This document shows, in pieces, positions 1-7,151 of a DNA stretch of 46,326 bases (its first letter is position 1; each line of letters starts with the position of its first letter). The stretch comes from a virus: IMG/VR virus record IMGVR_UViG_3300017963_000372, positions 1 to 46,326 of that record; one strand, written 5' to 3'. Under the pieces are notes generated by a model that had not been told where the DNA came from, did no database searches, and worked only from the letters and a program-made list of their open reading frames with translations. The translations under genes were made by a program, and so were the position numbers.

Positions 1-123
1 AGGGGCTGGTGGGCGTGGAACAATCCAGACCATCACCCATCCGGCATCGCACCGCTGCCCGAAGGCAAACGCAAAATGGCTCAATGGCTTGGTGAGTTTG
101 GGCGCCACACGAACACGCGCGCG
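1..123. repeat. Left copy of exact 123-bp terminal repeat
   Basis: Bases 1-123 are identical to 46204-46326. One reading frame (starting at 45646) passes through the right copy and continues in frame from the left copy to a stop at 190. The two ends are therefore the same locus seen twice. An assembler overlap of a circular or circularly permuted genome explains this better than a true terminal repeat. Confidence 0.95.
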
Positions 124-192
124 CAAGCAACGGGGGGTCTGCTCGACAGTCCCGCGCCTGGGGCGGGGGAGTGGGGGAACGAGGATGAATAA
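1..192 (+). CDS. C-terminal part of the membrane protein gene that begins at 45646
   Basis: Base 1 is in frame with the gene that starts at 45646 and runs off the right end. Joined across the 123-bp overlap it makes one protein of about 249 residues. This part encodes a Trp-rich stretch (RGWWAWNNPDHHPSG) and a Gly/Pro/acidic tail, ending with TAA at 190-192. The next gene starts inside it at 185, as is usual in this operon. I do not recognise the family; the N-terminal part, with two membrane segments, is described at the right end. Confidence 0.85.
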   Translation, partial: RGWWAWNNPDHHPSGIAPLPEGKRKMAQWLGEFGRHTNTRAQATGGLLDSPAPGAGEWGNEDE

Positions 193-352
193 CCACCGCC
201 GCACGCTACAATCGTTTCTCGTCGTCGCGATGGTGGCGGTGCTGTTCGCGTTCGCCATCAGCCGGCTGGATCTGCGCCTAGTCCACGTCGGGCTGGTGGC
301 CGCTGTGCTGCTGGCGCTGGCATTGGGCCTGGCGCTGGTGGCGAGGAGGTAG
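185..352 (+). CDS. Small two-segment membrane protein, 55 aa
   Basis: The ATG at 185 overlaps the end of the preceding gene (ATGAATAA), which couples the two. The product has a short basic N-terminus (MNNHRRTLQ), a hydrophobic segment at about residues 9-26, a short Asp/Arg-containing turn, and a second hydrophobic segment at about 33-52 ending in Arg-Arg. This is a helical-hairpin inner-membrane protein. A longer frame from 89 exists, but its extra 32 residues are Arg-rich and overlap the upstream gene fully. It could be holin-like, but nothing beyond topology supports that. It is the last gene before a 330-base noncoding stretch. Confidence 0.65.
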   Translation: MNNHRRTLQSFLVVAMVAVLFAFAISRLDLRLVHVGLVAAVLLALALGLALVARR

Positions 353-515
353 AAACCAGCGGCGATAATCGCCGTTGAGTAATCACAGGCCGACACGGCC
401 AGAAAGGAGGTTCCCCACTACCGCTTAGGTCTGGTCCAAGAGAGAGGAGGGTCGGCCAAATCGTGAGAGGCAATCCACCATATCGTATATCGGTTCATGT
501 GAGGTGAACCAACAG

Positions 516-540
516 CGCCCTGGGCTTGGCACCCAGGGCG
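516..540 (+). terminator. Weak terminator-like hairpin
   Basis: CGCCCTGGG (516-524) pairs perfectly with CCCAGGGCG (532-540) across a 7-base loop, followed by GTTTGTC. The U-tract is only three bases, so termination would be weak. Its loop side (CTGGGCTTGGCACCC) closely resembles the hairpins at 38063 and 38478. The position, just upstream of a new promoter, fits an operon end. Confidence 0.5.
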
Positions 541-622
541 TTTGTCATGGCAGATTCCGAAAACTCGCAACGTTTCAAACGATTTTATACAGTTTTTGGT
601 AGGCGAAAGAATGCCTGTTCTA

Positions 623-651
623 TTGACAAACCTAGTAGAATATGGTATACT
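623..651 (+). promoter_or_regulatory. Consensus sigma70 promoter of the 681-1258 unit
   Basis: TTGACA (623-628), a 17-base spacer and TATACT (646-651) give a near-perfect sigma70 promoter, with a predicted start near 658. An imperfect dyad (GAATA 638-642 / TATTC 653-657) straddles the -10 box and could be a repressor site. The promoter drives the gene at 681, whose SD (AAGGAGG) lies at 668-674. Confidence 0.85.
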
Positions 652-680
652 GTATTCAAGACTAGAGAAGGAGGAGCGAA

Positions 681-902
681 GTGAACTACAGGCAGACAGC
701 AAACGCGATGATTCTGAGAGACTTGAAAGGTGCTGGTTTTGAGGCAGTCGAAAACATGAACGGTGATACGAGGGTATGCCTACATCGCCCGGTCGCAACG
801 CTCGAAGTCATAACCGCCCTGCGGCAAGCTGGCTACTCAAAGAGCCAATTCACAACCAAGCGGATTCAGGACTACGTGGTAGTCAGTGCGGTTGTGAGCT
901 AA
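681..902 (+). CDS. Unknown 73-aa protein, first gene of a promoter-terminator unit
   Basis: The start is GTG at 681, chosen because AAGGAGG at 668-674 and the promoter at 623-651 fit it. The sequence suggests a small alpha/beta fold: a helix with ILRDLKGAGFEAVE, a strand containing TRVCL, a helix VITALRQAGYSKSQF, then a C-terminal strand DYVVVSAVV. The LxxxGFE pattern faintly recalls HicA-type RNA-binding toxins, but the GSH motif holding their catalytic histidine is absent, so I do not call it HicA. It is followed after one base by a DNA-binding-like gene, an arrangement that would suit a toxin-antitoxin or immunity pair. Confidence 0.6.
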   Translation: MNYRQTANAMILRDLKGAGFEAVENMNGDTRVCLHRPVATLEVITALRQAGYSKSQFTTKRIQDYVVVSAVVS

Positions 903-903
903 C

Positions 904-1107
904 ATGAATGAGCAAACGATGAGCTGGGGCGGCAAGCGTGAGGGGGCTGGCCGCCCCACAGGACCGGGCAACCGCCTGCTGAGAATCCAGGCAACCGATG
1001 AGGAGTACGAGCAGATTCTAGCGACGCTCACGACCCGAGAACGTACCACCGCCCTGCTCGACGCGGGGCAGAGAGGAGAGGATGATGGAAGAGGCATTGA
1101 GGGCTGA
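904..1107 (+). CDS. Small basic DNA-binding-like protein (KREGAGRP motif), 67 aa
   Basis: The gene starts one base after the previous stop. Residues 7-20 (SWGGKREGAGRPTG) match the glycine/arginine N-terminal arm widely seen in small plasmid and phage regulators. They are followed by a strand (LLRIQAT) and helices (DEEYEQILATL, ERTTALLDA), consistent with a ribbon-helix-helix fold. It could regulate the promoter at 623, which has a dyad over its -10 box. ATG codons at 910 and 919 are alternative starts. Its end overlaps the next gene by 26 bases. The family assignment is inference from this motif and the predicted fold. Confidence 0.6.
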   Translation: MNEQTMSWGGKREGAGRPTGPGNRLLRIQATDEEYEQILATLTTRERTTALLDAGQRGEDDGRGIEG

Positions 1108-1258
1108 TCTGGTAGAACCTACAATCGAATATGAGCGCGTGGCATGGGACAGCCGCTGCGAGAAATGCGACGAGGATCGGGTTGATTTCTTGTACTGGGA
1201 AGAGGATTTTACTCATGTCACTTGCGCAACATGCGGCCATCGGTATGAATTGTCCTAG
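1082..1258 (+). CDS. Zinc-ribbon miniprotein, 58 aa
   Basis: The ATGATG at 1082/1085 is preceded by AGAGAGGAGAGG, a good SD. The product has an acidic N-terminus, then CEKC near residues 26-29 and CATC near 48-51, a CxxC-x18-CxxC zinc ribbon ending GHRYELS. Proteins like this bind one zinc ion and often act in nucleic-acid or protein contacts; nothing more specific can be said. It is the last gene before the strong terminator at 1262 and so closes the three-gene unit. Several other CxxC miniproteins occur in the early operon (36.8, 42.8, 43.2, 44.7 and 45.4 kb). Confidence 0.7.
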   Translation: MMEEALRADLVEPTIEYERVAWDSRCEKCDEDRVDFLYWEEDFTHVTCATCGHRYELS

Positions 1259-1261
1259 CGC

Positions 1262-1294
1262 AAGCCCGAGGCTTAACGGCCTCGGGCTTTTTTT
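1262..1294 (+). terminator. Strong intrinsic terminator ending rightward transcription
   Basis: AAGCCCGAGG (1262-1271) pairs with CCTCGGGCTT (1280-1289) around an 8-base loop, and seven Ts lie at 1288-1294. It directly follows the stop at 1258 and faces the end of the late operon (1372), so it separates the two converging transcripts. On the opposite strand there is no U-tract, so the leftward late transcript gets no clear terminator here. Bases 1295-1371 hold nothing I can identify. Confidence 0.93.
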
Positions 1295-1371
1295 GCGTCC
1301 TGATTCTACGGTGTTTCTATGATGCAGATTACGGATTCGACAATGTATCTTGTGCGAACCAAAAGCCACAC

Positions 1372-1725
1372 TCACCACAGCACGGAATGCACATCCCCCC
1401 ACTGCCCAAGCTCCGCATAGACAATGCCCATCGCGAAGCCCTGCGCACGGTACAGCATGCCGTCAAAGCTGAAGTCAAACTCGCACGTCAGCGGAGCGCC
1501 CAGGCCGTGGGCTTTCGCGTACCGGGCCAGCGCCGCCTCAGGATTATAGGGAACCCGCATCTCGCTCCATGCCGCGTTGCGCAACGTGTCTACAATCGTA
1601 CCTGCCTGCATGGGCTGGGTCTCATGCCAGACCTTGATCCGGTCGCCCTCCGCCTCCATCCAGACGGTGCCCCCGACGCTGCTGTCATGCCGCCAGGTGG
1701 TAATCAGGCCAGTTTCCTCAGACAT
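1372..1725 (-). CDS. Hypothetical protein, last gene of the late operon, 117 aa
   Basis: The ATG at 1725 overlaps the end of the LamG gene upstream by 8 bases and is preceded by AGGAGG within that gene, so the pair is coupled. The product is a mixed-strand, aromatic-rich small protein without membrane segments or Cys motifs, containing TWRHDSSVGGTVWMEAEGDRI and CEFDFSFDGMLYRAQGFAMG. It looks like a compact globular beta protein. Its place at the distal end of the tail-tip genes suggests a tail fibre accessory or chaperone. I do not recognise the family. Confidence 0.6.
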   Translation of the reverse strand: MSEETGLITTWRHDSSVGGTVWMEAEGDRIKVWHETQPMQAGTIVDTLRNAAWSEMRVPYNPEAALARYAKAHGLGAPLTCEFDFSFDGMLYRAQGFAMGIVYAELGQWGDVHSVLW

Positions 1726-2506
1726 AGTAAAGCCTCCTCGTCTGCTCGTACAGAGAAAATATGGTCACATCGGGCAGAGCCGCCGCACACAGAAAGCACA
1801 TGGACGCCCGGCCATCGAGCACGTTGCCGCCTGCGTTCCCGATGGCGAGTGATGCGCCCGTGTTCCGGATGATCGTGGCCGCCGGGATAGCGGCCTGCGT
1901 CTCCACGCCATCTATGAACACGCTGATCAGGTTGTTATTCGGGTCGAAGCGCCCGCAGAGAAACTCCCAGCGCAACGTCCCAGCGCTGATGGCGTTGACA
2001 GGTCTATTCACGCCGCCGCCGTCCCAGATCTCGAACCGGATCTGGTTGGCGAGGGCTACGGAGTTCTGCAAATTGTAGGCAAACACGCCGCCGCCTGCCA
2101 TCGCCTTGCCGATGAGCCCCTGGGCCCGGTCCTGGTCTCGCCAGAACCAGCCGCCCAGCGTTAATCCTTGGATGGCCGCCGCCACGTAGGCCTCATTCCC
2201 GATGATGTCCAGGTCTGCCTCGTCCAGCCGCTCCAGGTAATCACCCGTCCCGTCTAGGTCGATATACGGCGCCAGGTCGTAGGCGTTATAGGTCGGGTTG
2301 CCGTTGTAGGTGAGCGTATGCCCGTGGCCGCTCTGGTCGTAGGCATCCGCCGCGCTGTCAAAGGTGCCCAGCGGCCAGAAGCCCCGCAAGCCCGGCAGCG
2401 CCATGAATGCGGAGCAGGCAGACTTCCAGGCAAAGTTGGCCTCGCCCCGGTGCTGGAAGTCAGGCCGCAAATTGTCAACCAGTTCTGCGTTGCGGATCTG
2501 TGCCAT
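1718..2506 (-). CDS. LamG / concanavalin-like lectin-domain tail protein, 262 aa
   Basis: A short N-terminal region (about residues 1-40) is followed by a LamG-type jelly roll. The landmarks are GLRGFWPLGTFD near 40, YIDLDGTGDYLE near 80, LTLGGWFWRD near 115, a strand with IRFEIWDGGG, and FIDGVETQA followed by SLAIGNAGG. These are the usual order of strands in LamG modules, which bind sugars or proteins. The start codon overlaps the previous stop (TAATG at 2506). As the penultimate gene after the tail-tip genes it is probably a receptor-binding or fibre protein. Related LamG modules occur in the genes at 3642 (two copies) and 24137. Confidence 0.8.
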   Translation of the reverse strand: MAQIRNAELVDNLRPDFQHRGEANFAWKSACSAFMALPGLRGFWPLGTFDSAADAYDQSGHGHTLTYNGNPTYNAYDLAPYIDLDGTGDYLERLDEADLDIIGNEAYVAAAIQGLTLGGWFWRDQDRAQGLIGKAMAGGGVFAYNLQNSVALANQIRFEIWDGGGVNRPVNAISAGTLRWEFLCGRFDPNNNLISVFIDGVETQAAIPAATIIRNTGASLAIGNAGGNVLDGRASMCFLCAAALPDVTIFSLYEQTRRLYYV

Positions 2507-3645
2507 TACATCGCCCCCATCCCGTACCGGGCCAATACCTGATAGATCTCATCGGTGTTGCCGCCCTGGAGCTGCAAGCCGAACGGTGCCCGGTATGTTA
2601 CTTTCTCCACGAACATCAGGCGCGGGTCTGCGTTGGTGGCTGTGTCCGGCACGCGGCGCCCCACCATGAAATCGACGAAAGAGAGCCAGCGCCCGGGCAG
2701 CATCCGCCAGGGCTGGATCGTGGCCTGTGAGGGCGATTGCAGCACGAGGCCTCGGTCCTGGATATAGGCTTGGTACTCGATGTCCGTGGGCGCGGGATAG
2801 TAGTAGATCCCGAGATTGTCCAGGATCATGAACAGCCAGCGGTCATTGAACGCATCGCCCCGGCTTACCACATCGTTGATAACTGTCAGCGCGGGCCGGT
2901 ACTGGTCCTCCAGCGGCAGCACCTGGAGCGTGTTGTCCTGGAAATCGTCAGGACCGAAGGCCAGCCAGGAGACGTTGGGCCCGGCAGCCAGGACGTTGGC
3001 GATCTTGAGGCTGGCATTGATGGTCGCACCCGCCGCCGCTGTATACGGGTAGTTGAGCCAGTGGTAATATCCTTTGCAGTCCAGTGTCACCGTAACGGCT
3101 CGGTCTGCCTGGCTGGTAAAGCTCTCCGTTGCCTTGGGCCAGGCATTGTTGGCGAGGTATACGTCGCGGATGTATTCTGCCTCTGTATCTGTCACCGTGC
3201 CGGCGCTGATGACCTTGGGCAGGATCCCGTAGTGGTTCTGGCTGTCAGAATCATCCGCGTTGGCAGTGATGGATTGGCCGCCGCTTGCCGCGCCTGCCGC
3301 CCCTGCGACCAGCGGCGAGTACATCACATAGGCCCGATTACAGGCGTCCAGGAGCGGGCCAAGCGTGACCGTCAGCGGTGCGACATTGACGCGGATCTGG
3401 TCGATGAACCCTTCCCAGACTACATCCAGCGCCGAGGCGTACACTTCGATGTGGCGCCCGAGCCCATCTTCTAGCCAGTTCTCCGCCTGCGTGCGCGTGG
3501 TGGATAGCGTCATCTGCGCCGTGTCATAGCCGCCGAAGGCTGTAATCGTGTGCGTGTAGGTGTCCGGCACGACGCGCCGATAGAATTGGAAATCTGACCG
3601 GCTCAGGCGGTCCCAGACGCTGACGGCGATAATTGGCGGCTTCAC
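2506..3645 (-). CDS. Tail tip/baseplate protein, 379 aa
   Basis: The GTG start at 3645 overlaps the preceding stop (GTGA). The N-terminal third is rich in beta strands (YTHTITAFGGYDTAQMTLS, GRHIEVYASALDVVWEGFID) and resembles the ring-forming N-terminal domain of siphovirus tail-associated or baseplate hub proteins. These begin with a coordinate-like domain that carries a W-x-G-F-I strand. The rest is mixed alpha/beta with long hydrophilic stretches and ends in a segment LQLQGGNTDEIYQVLARYG. No lysozyme or peptidase motif is visible. Its position after the Dit-like/LamG protein, in transcription order, matches the tail hub (Tal) slot. The function is inferred from order and strand pattern. 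Confidence 0.6.
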   Translation of the reverse strand: MKPPIIAVSVWDRLSRSDFQFYRRVVPDTYTHTITAFGGYDTAQMTLSTTRTQAENWLEDGLGRHIEVYASALDVVWEGFIDQIRVNVAPLTVTLGPLLDACNRAYVMYSPLVAGAAGAASGGQSITANADDSDSQNHYGILPKVISAGTVTDTEAEYIRDVYLANNAWPKATESFTSQADRAVTVTLDCKGYYHWLNYPYTAAAGATINASLKIANVLAAGPNVSWLAFGPDDFQDNTLQVLPLEDQYRPALTVINDVVSRGDAFNDRWLFMILDNLGIYYYPAPTDIEYQAYIQDRGLVLQSPSQATIQPWRMLPGRWLSFVDFMVGRRVPDTATNADPRLMFVEKVTYRAPFGLQLQGGNTDEIYQVLARYGMGAM

Positions 3646-6600
3646 CTGTTGCCTCTCATGCTGAGATAGTGAGACTGGCGATAGACATTGAGGCTGTGGC
3701 CCATAGCAGCATGGGCCACTTTGGTTCCGGCGTGCCTCTCCGTCAGGAACCAGAGCCGTTGGTCTGCGTTCTCCTGGAGGATGGCGGGCCGGTTGGCGAT
3801 GGTCTGCGCCAGGCCTGCGAAGTTGTCTGTAGTCCTGAGCTTGGACATGGCCCGCAGGTCATAGCGCGGATGCTCGATGCTGTCCATGTAGAAGTATCTG
3901 CCCTTGCCGCCCCACTCCAGCTCGGCCATTGAGCGGTCGCTAGACAGCGGCTCGTAGGTGCCCGGGATGCCGGTGAAATCCCCGGCCCACTCATCCACCG
4001 GAATCAGGATCAGGTCACAAATACTGATGTCTGCAACGCCCAACGTGTTTTGGGCAAAGACATAGAAGACGATCTCTGCGTTCTCGCTGAGTTTCACCAA
4101 GTCTGTAGGTGGCACAACCAGGCGCCCGAAATCAATCAGGGTAAACAGGTCAAGCTGAGGCGTCGGGATATACTCGGTCATCGCGAACGTGCTGCCGCTG
4201 CCGCCGTAGAGCATCCCGAGTGATAGCAGGATATCGCCCTCGGTGCCCAGGTCTTGCTCCATGCGCAGGAAGGCGCGGTACTCACCGAAAAATTGCCAGG
4301 TATACGCCGCGTCAATGGTCCAGCGGCAGACCCAGTTGGTTGGGCACGGATTAGCGTAGACGTTGCGGCCCGTGGGATAGATATAGCGTAAGGTAAAACT
4401 TGCACCCGCCGCAGCGTTGACCTCGCAGGTGATAAAGGGCGGATTCTGCTCGTCTGCTGCATTGAGGTAAGCCACAAAGTCTTCACCACGGCTCAGACTG
4501 CGCAGACCTGTAATGACCCGGCTGGTGTAGAGGTTCGGGTCATACACGCCGCCGTCATGGTCCGACTCGTTATACATCTGGAGCATCAGCGAGGCGGCGA
4601 TGTCGCCCGGCACGTCCTCATCCTGGATCTCGATGTAGGGCCAGGAGATCGTATAGACGTGGCGATTCTGCTGCCAGGGTGGTGTTGGCGTGCCGACAGC
4701 GGTCACGCGATAGCGCACCCACCAGGCCGTCACAACGGGCGCGGTTGGGTCTCCAGTCGCTACAGTCAAATCTTCTGGATTCCAGTCGCCGCCCCCCATG
4801 TCCTGGTCCCAGTGTACCGACTTGACATCCGTCGTGTCGAAGGCTACGCCGGTCATCAGACCGTCAGCGTTGGTATTGTCCTGCACGTCAAACGCCGTCC
4901 AGGCTGCAAGAACCGTATCATAATATTCCCACACACCCGCCGTGATGCCGGTCTGGGCCGTGGAGATGTCGAATACCACATTGGAGAACGGCCCGGAGTT
5001 GACAAGCGTATCATCGCAACCGAAATAAACTGCATCATTGGCCGCAGGGACAGGCGGCAGGAGCAGGTGAGGCAGGTTCGCGGTCTGTAGGTTGATGCTC
5101 CAATTCGGCCCGCTGTTGTCCTCGAAATAGACATGCGTCAGGCCCGCCGTCTTGAGCGCGTTGACGATGTAGGGCTGCACCAGGCAGGAGGTGGACTGGT
5201 CTACCTCGATGGTGCAGTCGCATTCCCACATATTCGGGTCGCCAATGCTCGCCGGGTCTCCGCCGGCCAGGTTCCAGGTCTTGTCGCCGTGGCCCTCATA
5301 GATCCAGATCGCCGCCGTGTTGGCGTCCACCTCGGGCAACGTGCAGCGCTCTGGCGGCGTGAAGTTCACGCCGGGCGTGTAGCGGAGATTGTCCGACAGC
5401 CGCGCCCAGCCGATGTAGCCGTCCCAGGTGCGGTCATTGTTGGCCCGGTTGCCGATGTAGAGATTATGCGTCTGGTCGTTCCCGTAGTTGCCATTTTTCT
5501 GGATCTGCGAGAAGTAGGCCGTTGTCCATACCCCATCCACGGCAATATCTAGGTCTGCGGTACTGGCGCCCTGGTCCTCCACGGCGAGAACGACGTGATG
5601 CCATTCCCCATCAGGCGTCCATTCCTGCGGTCCCGTGATGGCGATGCCGTCCACGCCCGGCCCGCCGTTGACGTAGCCATACAGGCCGCCATTGACACCA
5701 TCCACGCCAAAGAACCAGCCATCCGTATTCGTGGGATAGTTGCGCTTCCAGAAGATCATGCCGAGGCTGTTCTCACCATAGCTGTCAGCCAGCACCCACG
5801 CCTCGGCAATCATATCGTTCCCGTCAGCAGGCAGGTCTTGGATCAGCGCATAGTCGCCAGCATTGACGTAGCTGGTCAGCGCATCGAATGTCAGGTAGGC
5901 CGGGAAGCACTGCTCGAGGTCGCCGCACTGGCGGCCAAAGGATTGCTCGCAGTCGCAGGCCCAATCCGCACCGGTGATGGTCCCGTCTGCCGTCCCAGGA
6001 TTGGCGCGGTTATAGGTGGTGGCCCCTGTACCTTCTGTAATCCAGATGCCGACGCTATCCCGCTTGACCTCTGGCAGCTCGCAGCGCAGGTCGAACGATG
6101 GCCAGACGGGCTCATCGTAGAGGTGAACCCAGCCGATGTCACCTTCCCAGGTGGCGCCGATGATGCCGTGCCGGTCGCCTATAATGAGGTTGAGCGCGGC
6201 GTCCGAATTATAGGCGCCCGCGCCTGCCTGTTGTGTATGATAGGAGCTGACTTCCGTTCCGTCAATGAAAAGACGCGGGAGGCCCAGGTATGGGTAAATC
6301 ATGGCTACGTGATGCCATAGACCATCAGGAGTAAAATCATCGACCCCGCTATACGCTATGGCAGGGGTAGTAGCACGACTAATATAGATGCACAACCCAT
6401 ATGTTTCCTGAATATAGAACTGCCAACCATTCGGAGGATTGTACTTTGTCACAATCAGGCCATAATTACCAGGCCCACTAGACCCCAATCCCCACCCATC
6501 CGCCTTTACCCAGGCCTCGACCGTAAAACCGTTGCTCGATGCACCGATGGGCAGGTCATCCAGGCTCGCATCACTGCCGCAGTTCACATTGTCGCCGCTG

Positions 6601-7151
6601 ACGCCGAACTCCAGATAGCTGGGCCAGCAGTAGTAGTTTTCCGGTGCGCAGGCCTCGATACACGTCGGGATCCCCGGCGCGGTCTCCAGCCACGGGCCAC
6701 GCTCCAGGACCAGGACGGGCGTCATCAGCGCCCGGTTCGCCTTCTGGACAAAGACCTGGCCGAAGGGATTGTTGTCCTCCGGCACCGCGCCGCTGTGGAT
6801 GACCGCATAGCGCCGGTTGGACTCGCACGATGCCTGTACTGCCAGATAGACCGGCGAACTCTGCCAGTTCTCCACCCAGTAGTCCATCGCCAGCCGCAGC
6901 ATCCGCCGCAAGTCCTGCATGGCGCGGATTACATCATCCTGGCTGGACTTCTTGACGGTAAACTCTACCGTCTCCTCCGTGGTCACTTCCCGGAAATACT
7001 GGAGACGGCGGTAGTCGGCCAGGCTGGATTGGGAAAAGCTGGCATCCACGCCGCCCGCGATGGGCGTCCATTCGCCAACGTGGATCCCGGTCTCATCCAG
7101 TAGGTTGATGCGGTCTGTGGCCGTGCCTATGCTACAATGCGCCAGTGGCAT
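3642..7151 (-). CDS. Large tail-tip protein: Dit-like N-terminus with two LamG domains, 1169 aa
   Basis: The start overlaps the tape measure stop (TAATG at 7151). Residues 1-170 (INLLDETGIHVGEWTPIAGG, then VEFTVKKSSQDDVIRAMQDLRRML) resemble a distal-tail-type domain. Two successive LamG jelly rolls follow, roughly residues 175-395 and 415-610. Each opens with YLEFGVSGDNV or YLTFDALTSYV, contains WHHVAMIYP or WHHVVLAVE, and closes with an ADWACDCE / WECDCT cysteine signature. The C-terminal 500 residues are a further beta-rich region. The size and double lectin module suggest a carbohydrate-binding tail tip. The paired CxC ends of the repeats show internal duplication. Confidence 0.8.
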   Translation of the reverse strand: MPLAHCSIGTATDRINLLDETGIHVGEWTPIAGGVDASFSQSSLADYRRLQYFREVTTEETVEFTVKKSSQDDVIRAMQDLRRMLRLAMDYWVENWQSSPVYLAVQASCESNRRYAVIHSGAVPEDNNPFGQVFVQKANRALMTPVLVLERGPWLETAPGIPTCIEACAPENYYCWPSYLEFGVSGDNVNCGSDASLDDLPIGASSNGFTVEAWVKADGWGLGSSGPGNYGLIVTKYNPPNGWQFYIQETYGLCIYISRATTPAIAYSGVDDFTPDGLWHHVAMIYPYLGLPRLFIDGTEVSSYHTQQAGAGAYNSDAALNLIIGDRHGIIGATWEGDIGWVHLYDEPVWPSFDLRCELPEVKRDSVGIWITEGTGATTYNRANPGTADGTITGADWACDCEQSFGRQCGDLEQCFPAYLTFDALTSYVNAGDYALIQDLPADGNDMIAEAWVLADSYGENSLGMIFWKRNYPTNTDGWFFGVDGVNGGLYGYVNGGPGVDGIAITGPQEWTPDGEWHHVVLAVEDQGASTADLDIAVDGVWTTAYFSQIQKNGNYGNDQTHNLYIGNRANNDRTWDGYIGWARLSDNLRYTPGVNFTPPERCTLPEVDANTAAIWIYEGHGDKTWNLAGGDPASIGDPNMWECDCTIEVDQSTSCLVQPYIVNALKTAGLTHVYFEDNSGPNWSINLQTANLPHLLLPPVPAANDAVYFGCDDTLVNSGPFSNVVFDISTAQTGITAGVWEYYDTVLAAWTAFDVQDNTNADGLMTGVAFDTTDVKSVHWDQDMGGGDWNPEDLTVATGDPTAPVVTAWWVRYRVTAVGTPTPPWQQNRHVYTISWPYIEIQDEDVPGDIAASLMLQMYNESDHDGGVYDPNLYTSRVITGLRSLSRGEDFVAYLNAADEQNPPFITCEVNAAAGASFTLRYIYPTGRNVYANPCPTNWVCRWTIDAAYTWQFFGEYRAFLRMEQDLGTEGDILLSLGMLYGGSGSTFAMTEYIPTPQLDLFTLIDFGRLVVPPTDLVKLSENAEIVFYVFAQNTLGVADISICDLILIPVDEWAGDFTGIPGTYEPLSSDRSMAELEWGGKGRYFYMDSIEHPRYDLRAMSKLRTTDNFAGLAQTIANRPAILQENADQRLWFLTERHAGTKVAHAAMGHSLNVYRQSHYLSMRGNR

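Larger units (their letters stand above)
353..680. other. Structured non-coding region between early operon and the small-gene unit
   Basis: No convincing gene lies here. Four inverted repeats are visible: 360-374 (CGGCGA/TCGCCG, loop of 3), 388-400 (GGCC/GGCC), 492-510 (GGTTCA/TGAACC, loop of 7) and 516-540 (9-bp stem). An unused SD-like AAAGGAGG sits at 403-410, and another AGGAGG at 445-450 precedes a 14-codon GTG frame. A consensus promoter occupies 623-651. The density of small hairpins suggests a structured transcript, transcript ends or a recombination site. I cannot decide between these. Confidence 0.55.

Noticed and set aside
1-123. True direct terminal repeat as a packaging end
   Set aside because: The repeat lies inside a continuous gene and has a length typical of assembler overlaps; read depth would be needed to claim a physical end.
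463-507. 14-codon GTG frame before the hairpin, possible leader peptide
   Set aside because: The spacing to AGGAGG is 12 bases and the codons show no run of one amino acid; attenuation is not supported.
547-684. 45-codon ATG frame ending on the GTG of the next gene
   Set aside because: It has no SD, runs straight through the consensus promoter at 623-651 and its protein lacks any pattern.
4557-6320. Two long plus-strand frames (177 and 241 codons) opposite the LamG tail gene
   Set aside because: They are antisense shadows; the tail protein repeats on the minus strand explain the sequence.
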